Shown: positions 33,924-40,032 of the stretch, one piece after another | How positions within the stretch are numbered: the stretch's first letter is position 1 | Layout: each line of letters starts with the position of its first letter | From: Solirubrobacterales bacterium | GTDB taxonomy: Bacteria > Actinomycetota > Thermoleophilia > Solirubrobacterales > Solirubrobacteraceae | Length of the DNA stretch: 53,590 nt | Assembly: GCA_019244745.1 (NCBI GenBank) | Contig: JAFASF010000255.1 | Coordinates: 1 to 53,590, forward strand | Direction: 5' to 3' | The notes under the pieces: generated by a model | Databases searched by the model: none | What the model saw: the letters and a program-made list of their open reading frames with translations, nothing else | What the model was told of the DNA's origin: nothing | Translations under genes and position numbers: made by a program

Positions 33924-34880
33924 ATGGCGCGGCCCATCGTGCTCGGCGTGGTCGGCGATTCCGGCGCCGGCAAGACGACGCTCACCCGGGGACTCATCCG
34001 GGTCCTGAGCGACGAGGAGGTGACGCGGATCAGCGCCGACGACTATCACCGCTACGAGCGCCGCGAGCGCCGGCAACTCGGGATCACGCCGCTGCATCCG
34101 GATGCCAATCACCTGGACGTCCTCACCCAGGACCTCCTGCACCTGCGGCGCGGCGAGCCGATCCTCAAGCCGGTCTACGACCATCGTGACGGGACGCTGA
34201 AGCGGCCCGTGTACGTGAAATCGGCGCGGTTCCTGGTCCTCGAGGGTCTGCTCAACTTCCACACCGAGACGCTTCGCGGCGCCCACGACGTGCGCGTGTT
34301 CCTGGCGCCGCCGGAGGAGCTTCGCCGGGCCTGGAAGCTCAAGCGCGACTGCACGCGCCGCAGCTACACGACCGACGAGGTCCTCTCAGAGCTCGATCAC
34401 CGCGAGCGTGACGCGGCGCAGTACATCCGCCCCCAGCGCGAGCACGCCGACATAGTGGTGAGCTTCAAACGGGCGAGGACCGACGACCCGTCGCACCTCG
34501 ACGCCGATGTCGTCCTGTGCGACACGCTGCCGCATCCCGATCTCTCACCGCTCATCGATGGGACCGGCGACGGCCCGACGCTGATCCGCCACGAGGGCGA
34601 TCTGCTGCTCAGGATCCCCGGCGACATCGACCCGGAGCACGCTGCCGCGCTCGAGGAGGCGGTGTGGGCGCGGATGAGCTTCGCGAACCACCTGCGGGTG
34701 CGCCGGCTGGGGGAGTTCACCGTCGGAATCGACCTGCGCCGGTCGGACTCGCTGGCGCTGGTGCAGCTGCTGGTCCTCTACCACCTGGTGCGGGCCCGAG
34801 CGCACGTGACCAGCGGCAGCGAGCCGGAGCGGACCGAGCGGCGCCACGTCACGGGGGCCGACTCGGCGTTGCACGTGTAG
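33924..34880 (+). CDS. prk: Phosphoribulokinase-family kinase
   Basis: This 318-residue P-loop kinase resembles class II (plant/cyanobacterial) phosphoribulokinase: Walker A GDSGAGKT at residues 11-18, the acidic SADDYHRY (D39/D40), GITPLHPDANHLDVL, KPVYDHRDGTLK, LVLEGLL and the AWKLKRD and YIRPQREHADIVV segments follow in the family order. PRK makes ribulose 1,5-bisphosphate, yet no RuBisCO is in the window. It lies 20 bases after glyA and 7 before a CbbR-like regulator. Glycerate kinase is missing from the otherwise nearly complete cycle, so a different sugar-acid substrate is conceivable, though the close motif match favours true PRK chemistry. Confidence 0.82.
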   Translation: MARPIVLGVVGDSGAGKTTLTRGLIRVLSDEEVTRISADDYHRYERRERRQLGITPLHPDANHLDVLTQDLLHLRRGEPILKPVYDHRDGTLKRPVYVKSARFLVLEGLLNFHTETLRGAHDVRVFLAPPEELRRAWKLKRDCTRRSYTTDEVLSELDHRERDAAQYIRPQREHADIVVSFKRARTDDPSHLDADVVLCDTLPHPDLSPLIDGTGDGPTLIRHEGDLLLRIPGDIDPEHAAALEEAVWARMSFANHLRVRRLGEFTVGIDLRRSDSLALVQLLVLYHLVRARAHVTSGSEPERTERRHVTGADSALHV

Positions 34881-34887
34881 GTGGGAA

Positions 34888-35811
34888 ATGGCGGTCACGG
34901 TCACCCAGCTGGTCGCGTTCCTGACCGTCGTTCGCCGCGGGTCGGTGACGGCCGCCGCCGACGAGCTGGTCGTCACCCAGCCGTCGGTGTCGGCGGCGAT
35001 CAACGCGCTCGAGCGCGAGCTCGGCACCACGCTCATGGAACGAAGCGGCCGCAACCTGCGACCCACGGCCGCGGGCCGCGCCTACGTCTCATACGCGACG
35101 AACGTGCTGGGCCTGCTCGAGCAGGGGGCACGAGCGGCGCGCGAGGCGAGCGGCGACGCCAGGACGTCCCTGCGGATCGGAGCGGTGATGACCGCCGGCG
35201 AATATCTCGTCGCGCCGCTGCTGCGGATGTTCCGCGAGGCGAACCCCGAGCTCGAGATCACCCTGCACGTCGGCAACCGGGAGGACGTCTTCCAGCGGCT
35301 CGTCGACCACGAGGTCGACGTCGCGATCACCGGGAGAATCCCCGAGGAGCTTGGCCTGCAGGGACGGCAGTTCCTTCCCAACGAGTTCGTAATGATCACC
35401 GCCCCGGGTGACCCGCTCGCCAAGGGCCGGCCGGTCGCCGTCCAGGAGCTGATGGGGCGGCCGTGGCTGATGCGTGAGCCGGGATCGGGCACGCGGGTCC
35501 TGAGCGAGGAGTTCCTCGCCGCGCATGAGCTGCACCCGAAGGTCCTCACGCTAGGGTCTAACGGCGCGATCAAGCAGGCGGTCGGACTGGGATTGGGGGT
35601 CGCGCTCCAATCGCGCTGCGCGGTCCAGCTCGAGCTTCAGCTGGGCGTGCTGGGCACGATCCGGGTCCGGGGCGGCCTCCCGCGGCGGGCGTGGTACGTG
35701 GTCCACTCCGGCGTCGGGCCGGTCCGGCGGGAAGTGAGCGACTTCGTGGACTTCGCGTGCTCACGCGCGGCGCAGCACGCTCTGGCGCGCACGCTGGCGC
35801 CGGCGGCGTAG
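34888..35811 (+). CDS. LysR-family regulator (CbbR-like)
   Basis: The 307-residue protein has an N-terminal winged helix (FLTVVRRGSVTAAADELVVTQPSVSAAINALE) and a type 2 periplasmic-binding effector domain. GSNGAIKQAVGLGLGVALQS at about residues 225-245 is close to the CbbR/CysB signature of that domain. CbbR proteins respond to Calvin cycle metabolites; here it directly follows the PRK gene, so it likely senses a phosphorylated C3-C5 or C1-pathway metabolite and controls this operon or the divergent sga/mcl pair. A hairpin follows its stop. Confidence 0.88.
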   Translation: MAVTVTQLVAFLTVVRRGSVTAAADELVVTQPSVSAAINALERELGTTLMERSGRNLRPTAAGRAYVSYATNVLGLLEQGARAAREASGDARTSLRIGAVMTAGEYLVAPLLRMFREANPELEITLHVGNREDVFQRLVDHEVDVAITGRIPEELGLQGRQFLPNEFVMITAPGDPLAKGRPVAVQELMGRPWLMREPGSGTRVLSEEFLAAHELHPKVLTLGSNGAIKQAVGLGLGVALQSRCAVQLELQLGVLGTIRVRGGLPRRAWYVVHSGVGPVRREVSDFVDFACSRAAQHALARTLAPAA

Positions 35812-35819
35812 AGAGAGGC

Positions 35820-35858
35820 TGCGTCAGAAACGACGGCCATGCCGTCGTTAGAGACGCA
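35820..35858. terminator. Bidirectional hairpin between LysR and sga genes
   Basis: An inner perfect 9-bp stem (35829-35837 with 35841-35849, loop CAT) is framed by an outer stem TGCGTC/GACGCA (35820-35825 with 35853-35858). It lies in the 54-base gap between two convergent genes. Confidence 0.75.
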
Positions 35859-35865
35859 ACCCCCG

Positions 35866-37011
35866 TCAGGCTGCCGACGCGAGCACCGGTTCCGTGGCGA
35901 GGACCGCGTCCAACGCCTCGATCACCCTCTCGGCTACCTCGAGGGTGGCGTTGACTCCCATCAATCCGATCCGCCAGATCGGCGGCGCCGTTGGTCCGAG
36001 ACCACCTCCGATCTCGATGCCATGCTCCCGCAGCATCCGCTGCTGCACGCGCTTGCCGTCGACCCCCTCGGGAACGTGGACCGCGGTGAGCGGAGCGAGC
36101 TGGCGCTCCGGATCCGCGAGCAGCTCGAGATCGCGGGCGCGCAGCGTATCCTGGAGGAAGCGGCCGGCGCGTTCGTGGCGCTCCCAGCGCTCCGGCAGCC
36201 CCTCGATCACCACCTCCCGCAGCGCCTCGTGCAGGGCGTAGATCTGAAGGATCGGCGCGGTGTGGTGGTATACGGCAGGGCGCTCGGTCCAGTAGCGCTC
36301 GAGCGCGAGGAGGTCGAACGAGAACGGCACGGGCGCGCGGCGCGAACGGATGCGCTCGAGCGCCCGCTCTGACACCGCGACCGGCGACAACCCGGGCGGC
36401 GCGCCGAGGCACTTCTGCGTGCACGAATAGCCGTAGTCGATCCGCCAGGCGTCGAAGTTGAGCGGGACGCCGGCGAGCGAGGTGACGCAGTCGGCCATCA
36501 GCAGGACGTCGCGATCCGCTCCCAACTCGGCGCCGAGTTCGGCCAGCGGGTGCTCGATGCCGGTCGAGGTCTCGGCGTGCACCACCGCGAGCAGCCTCGC
36601 GTCCGGATGCCGGTCGAGAGCCTCGAGCAGGCGATCGTTGGGAACGTGCTCCCCGAGCTCGGCCTGCACCTCGACTACCCGGGCACCGTGGCGGCGCGCG
36701 ATCTCAACGATCCGCGCTCCGAAGAAGCCACAGACCGCGACGATCGCTACATCGCCCGGCTCGATGAGGTTCGCCAGCCCTGCCTCCATCCCCGATGTGC
36801 CGGTCGCCTGGAGCGGAAGCACCAGGCCGCCGTCGGCGCGGTAGGCGGCGCGCTGCAGCGCGACGACCTCCGACAGGATCTCGTGGAGGTCGGGGTCGAG
36901 GTGGCCGAGCATGGGCTGCTGCATCGCGGCGAGCGCTGCCGGCGAGACGTTGCTCGGGCCAGGGCCGCACAACAGCCGCTGGGGCGGATTCAAAGCCGTG
37001 GAGGTTGTCAT
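35866..37011 (-). CDS. sga: Serine-glyoxylate aminotransferase
   Basis: The 381-residue fold-type I aminotransferase starts LLCGPGPSNVSPAALAAM and has the glyoxylate aminotransferase landmarks QATGTSGMEAGLAN, VVHAETSTGIEHPL, LMADCVTSLAG and the PLP Lys K200 in SCTQKCLGAPPGLSP. The family converts serine (or alanine) plus glyoxylate to hydroxypyruvate (or pyruvate) plus glycine. With malyl-CoA lyase divergent to it, GlyA nearby and a hydroxypyruvate reductase further on, the serine-glyoxylate reaction of the serine cycle is the best reading; alanine-glyoxylate activity cannot be excluded. Confidence 0.9.
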   Translation of the reverse strand: MTTSTALNPPQRLLCGPGPSNVSPAALAAMQQPMLGHLDPDLHEILSEVVALQRAAYRADGGLVLPLQATGTSGMEAGLANLIEPGDVAIVAVCGFFGARIVEIARRHGARVVEVQAELGEHVPNDRLLEALDRHPDARLLAVVHAETSTGIEHPLAELGAELGADRDVLLMADCVTSLAGVPLNFDAWRIDYGYSCTQKCLGAPPGLSPVAVSERALERIRSRRAPVPFSFDLLALERYWTERPAVYHHTAPILQIYALHEALREVVIEGLPERWERHERAGRFLQDTLRARDLELLADPERQLAPLTAVHVPEGVDGKRVQQRMLREHGIEIGGGLGPTAPPIWRIGLMGVNATLEVAERVIEALDAVLATEPVLASAA

Positions 37012-37166
37012 GAGGTGCCAGGCTAACGGCTCGACACCTAAGTGAAAAGCAAAGATTTGTCTGTGGGACTGAACGTATGATCTATGTATTTACGTAACCC
37101 AATCTCTTAAACAAATTCATCTATTGAGGCTTGCGCGCCGTCCAACGGATCGCTCTACTGCCGGGC
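37012..37166. promoter_or_regulatory. AT-rich divergent control region of sga and mcl
   Basis: The 155 bases between the two divergent genes include about 80 bases of clearly low GC content, from about 37040 to 37125, containing TATGAT, TTTACGTAA and a run TTAAACAAATTC. It most likely holds both promoters and LysR-type operator sites, but I cannot fix individual boxes with confidence. An alternative TTG start for mcl (37131) lies within. Confidence 0.5.
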
Positions 37167-38144
37167 ATGAGCCGCCTGCATCGAAGCGAGCTTGCGGTCC
37201 CGGGCAGCAACGTCCGGATGCTCGAGAAGGCTCCCGGGCTGGGAGCCGACATCGTGATGCTCGACCTCGAGGACGCGGTTGCGCCCGACGACAAGGAGCA
37301 GGCGCGCGTCAACGTGATCGCGGCGCTGCGCGAGCAGGACTGGTCCCGATGCTCGGTGTCGCTGCGGATCAACGGCCTCGACACGCACTATTGCTATCGC
37401 GACCTCGTCGAGGTGGTGGAGCAGGCCGGCCGGCACCTCGACACGATCATGATCCCCAAGTGCAGCGGCGCCGGCGACGTTCATCTGGTCGCGACGTTGC
37501 TGACTCAGATCGAGGACGCCATGCGACTCGAGCGGCGGATCGGGATCGCGGTGCTGATCGAGACGGCCATGGGAATGTTGCGCTGCGAGGAGATCGCGCG
37601 GGCCTGCCCGGAGCGGATGGAGGCGATGGTGTTCGGCGTGGCAGACTACGCAGCGTCGTTGCAGAGCCACACCACTTCGATCGGCGGCGCGAATCCCGAC
37701 TACGCGATCCTCACCGACGACCGCGAACGGCACTGGGGCGACCAGTGGCACTACGCGCTGTCGCGGATCGCGGTGGTCTGCCGGGCCTACGGGCTGCGCC
37801 CGATCGACGGCCCGTTCGGCGACTTCACCGATGCGGACGGCTACCTGGCGTCCGCGCGGCGCGGCGCCGTGCTCGGCTACGAGGGCAAGTGGGCGATCCA
37901 TCCCTCGCAGATCCCGCTCGCCAACGAGGTGTTCACCCCAGATGAGCACATGGTTGAGAAGACCCAGCGGATCATCGCGGCGATGAAGGAAGCGGCCGCG
38001 CAGGGGAAGGGGGCGGTGTCGCTCGACGGCCGTTTGATCGATGCGGCGTCGATACGGATGGCGCAGACGCTGCTGGCCAAATTCGAGCAGATCGAGGCGC
38101 GCGACGAGCCGGTCCCGCTGCGCGCACGAGCGGCAACGGGCTAG
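37167..38144 (+). CDS. mcl: Malyl-CoA lyase (CitE/HpcH superfamily)
   Basis: This 325-residue lyase splits malyl-CoA to acetyl-CoA and glyoxylate. It follows the known sequence of Methylorubrum malyl-CoA lyase closely by eye: SRLHRSELAVPGSN at the start, LDLEDAVAPDDKEQAR, RINGLDTHY (R67), VLIETAMGM (metal Glu132), FGVADYAAS (metal Asp160), RPIDGPFGDF, YEGKWAIHPSQI and GKGAVSLDGRLIDAASIRMA at the end. These segments separate it from citrate lyase beta and from generic HpcH aldolases. ATG 37167 gives nearly the Methylorubrum length; TTG 37131 is possible. It is followed after 2 bases by a PEPC-like gene. Confidence 0.93.
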   Translation: MSRLHRSELAVPGSNVRMLEKAPGLGADIVMLDLEDAVAPDDKEQARVNVIAALREQDWSRCSVSLRINGLDTHYCYRDLVEVVEQAGRHLDTIMIPKCSGAGDVHLVATLLTQIEDAMRLERRIGIAVLIETAMGMLRCEEIARACPERMEAMVFGVADYAASLQSHTTSIGGANPDYAILTDDRERHWGDQWHYALSRIAVVCRAYGLRPIDGPFGDFTDADGYLASARRGAVLGYEGKWAIHPSQIPLANEVFTPDEHMVEKTQRIIAAMKEAAAQGKGAVSLDGRLIDAASIRMAQTLLAKFEQIEARDEPVPLRARAATG

Positions 38145-38146
38145 CC

Positions 38147-38674
38147 ATGCGCGAGAACGCCCCCGAGCTCCACCATGCCTGCCGGGCGCTGCTGCCCGGC
38201 TACGGGGCGACCCGCAGCGAGACCGAGCGCATCGGCGTGCTCACGCACGCGTGCCTCCGCGCGCCGCTGCCCGAGCGAAACGGCGGCCCGGTGCCGAAGG
38301 CGGCCGCCGCGCTCGATGAGGGCGCGCCCGGGGCGTTCATCGTCTCCGACGTCCAGCAACCATCCGACGTCCTGTGCGCGTTGTGGCTGGCGCGCCGGAG
38401 CGGTCTGTTCTCTCCGCCGTACGCGCCGCCACCGGGCACGGGCCGAGCGTCCACGGTCGAGCTCGTCCCGGAGTTCGGGCGGGGCCGCGCGCTCGAGCGG
38501 GCCACTGAGACGATGGGGTTGCTCTACGGCAACGCCGCTTACGCCGAGCAGCTGCGCGCGCGGGGACACCGGCAGAAAGTGATGGTGACCGAGCGTGACG
38601 TCTCGGCGCGCGAGCGCCTGGCGCGCCAGGCCGCGGTGCGGGCCATCGATCTGCATGTGTCCGAGGCACGCTAA
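38147..38674 (+). CDS. PEP carboxylase-like mini-protein (central segment only)
   Basis: The 175 residues align by eye only to the middle of PEP carboxylase. Residues 62-88 (GAFIVSDVQQPSDVLCALWLARRSGLF, split here for length) match the PEPC stretch ending in SDVL and a long helix; VELVPEF at 104-110 matches the VAPLFET strand, and the following helix leads to RARGHRQKVMV at 137-147, where PEPC has KQMVMIGYSDS. The catalytic GYSDSxKD loop itself is absent (TERDVSARERL instead), as are the His and Arg residues of the active site found in other parts of the enzyme. It is an intact ORF 2 bases after mcl, where methylotrophs often encode ppc nearby. Function is unknown: remnant, regulator or structural paralogue. 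Confidence 0.6.
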   Translation: MRENAPELHHACRALLPGYGATRSETERIGVLTHACLRAPLPERNGGPVPKAAAALDEGAPGAFIVSDVQQPSDVLCALWLARRSGLFSPPYAPPPGTGRASTVELVPEFGRGRALERATETMGLLYGNAAYAEQLRARGHRQKVMVTERDVSARERLARQAAVRAIDLHVSEAR

Positions 38675-39543
38675 GCCCGGGCGTGCTCGATAAACGCGCG
38701 CGCCAGAGGGGAGTCATCGCCGGCGCGGACGATCGCGATCAGCTCGGCGCGCGGCGCGCCCGCGACGGGGCGGTAGGTGACGCCGTCGAGCGCCAGCCTG
38801 GTTACCGAGGCGGGGACCAGCGACACCCCGATGCCGGTCGCGACCAGACCGATGATCGTCAGCATCTCGGGGGCGTACTGAACCACCTGCGGGTGCGTGC
38901 CCGGCGCCGACATGCTGCTCATCAGCAGGTCGTGAAAGCCCGGTGCCTGGCTGCGGGGGAACATCACCAGGGGCTCGGAGCCGAGCCGGTGCAAGGGGAT
39001 GCGGCGAAGCGAGGTCAGCTCGTGGCCGGCCGGCAGCGCGGCCACGGTTCGTTCGGTCAGCACGGTCTCGGTACGCACTTCGGGGATGTCGTCGATCGGT
39101 GGGCGCACCAGCCCGACGTCGACCACGCCGGCGCTGATCGCGCGCAGCTGCTCGATCGTCGAGCGCTCGTGCAGCTCGATCTCGACGCTCGGGCGCGCGG
39201 CTCGGAACCGCTGCACGATCCCGGGGACGATCGACAAGAGCGCGGAGCCCACGAAGTTGACCCTCAGCCGGCCGGTCTGGCCGGCGTCGATCCGCCGGGC
39301 GGTCTCCACGGCGCCGTCGAGCTCCGCCAGCAGCGCGCGGGCGTCGCGCAGGAACGCCTCGCCCGCCGGGGTCAGCTCCACCCGGCGGCGGGTGCGGGCC
39401 AGCAGGGGGTATCCGAGCTCGTCCTCGAGCTGGCGGATCTGCTGGCTCAGCGGCGGCTGCGAGATGTGCAGGCGGACCGCCGCGCGCCGGAAGTGCAGCT
39501 CCTCGGCGACGGCGACGAAATAGCGAAGCTGGCGTAGTTCCAC
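38671..39543 (-). CDS. LysR-family regulator
   Basis: The protein of 290 residues starts VELRQLRYFVAVAEELHFRRAAVRLHISQPPLSQQIRQLE, a LysR winged helix of the BenM/CatM/HcaR type, with a two-lobed effector domain (VDVGLVRPPIDD, LVPASVTRL). GTG 39543 was chosen because the helix-turn-helix begins there; the frame continues upstream to 39606. It is divergent from the sox operon, the classical arrangement for a LysR activator of the divergent genes, and its end overlaps the convergent PEPC-like gene by 4 bp. Confidence 0.88.
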   Translation of the reverse strand: MELRQLRYFVAVAEELHFRRAAVRLHISQPPLSQQIRQLEDELGYPLLARTRRRVELTPAGEAFLRDARALLAELDGAVETARRIDAGQTGRLRVNFVGSALLSIVPGIVQRFRAARPSVEIELHERSTIEQLRAISAGVVDVGLVRPPIDDIPEVRTETVLTERTVAALPAGHELTSLRRIPLHRLGSEPLVMFPRSQAPGFHDLLMSSMSAPGTHPQVVQYAPEMLTIIGLVATGIGVSLVPASVTRLALDGVTYRPVAGAPRAELIAIVRAGDDSPLARAFIEHARA

Positions 39544-39623
39544 GGGCAGCGGACCCCTTGTCCGCCGGCCACGCGGGCCGGCGGGCTGATTCACAGTACA
39601 AATCAATGTTGCCGAATTCGATA

Positions 39624-39653
39624 TTGGACAGGATCAGAGGGGCGGCGTAGCGT
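39624..39653 (+). promoter_or_regulatory. Candidate promoter of the sox operon
   Basis: TTGGAC (39624-39629), an 18-base spacer and TAGCGT (39648-39653) lie in the 150-base gap between the divergent LysR and soxD genes. A start near 39660 would leave a leader of about 34 bases with the AGGAGGA ribosome site at 39681-39687. The AT-rich segment just upstream (ATCAATGTTGCCGAATTCGA) may hold LysR operator half-sites. Confidence 0.35.
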
Positions 39654-39693
39654 TCTGGCCGATCGTGTGGCGTCCAGGACAGGAGGAACCGGG

Positions 39694-40032
39694 ATGTCGT
39701 ATGTACTGAGCTGCCCCAACTGCGGGGTTCGCGAGGTCACCGACTTCGGGTTCGGAGGCGAGGTCTCCGCCCGGCCTAAGTCGCGCCCGACGTTCCGCGA
39801 GCTCAACACGTACAACTACTTCCGCCGCAACGTGGCCGGCGTCCAGCGCGAGTGGTGGTTTCACCGCTCCGGCTGCCGCGCGTGGTTCATCGCCGAGCGC
39901 AACACGCTGACCAACGAGGTGCTGTTCACCGCGCGGCCCGAGGAGGTGGGCGAGGCCGGCCCCGGTGGCCGGGGGCAGGGCGGCCCCGATGGCCGGGGGG
40001 AGGACGGGCCCGACCGCCCGGCAGCCGCATGA
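39694..40032 (+). CDS. soxD: Sarcosine oxidase delta subunit
   Basis: SoxD is the small structural subunit that binds Zn2+. The ~80-residue core is complete with SCPNCGVREVTDFGFGGE, FRELNTYNYFRRNVAG and REWWFHRSGCRAWF; three of the zinc cysteines/histidines are in CPNC and HRSGC. The C-terminal ~30 residues are a glycine/aspartate-rich tail that is longer than usual. ATG 39694 follows a strong AGGAGGA site by 6 bases, so the upstream GTG-like frame to 39667 is rejected. It overlaps soxA by 4 bp. Confidence 0.92.
   Translation: MSYVLSCPNCGVREVTDFGFGGEVSARPKSRPTFRELNTYNYFRRNVAGVQREWWFHRSGCRAWFIAERNTLTNEVLFTARPEEVGEAGPGGRGQGGPDGRGEDGPDRPAAA

Noticed and set aside
33924-34880. Outright assignment as glycerate kinase
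   Set aside because: The context suggests the missing kinase, but the motif order matches phosphoribulokinase well; only an assay could move the call.
37012-37166. Glycine or THF riboswitch before one-carbon genes
   Set aside because: The gap is AT-rich and I could not trace the conserved helices or core sequences of either class; the gap before folD is too short.
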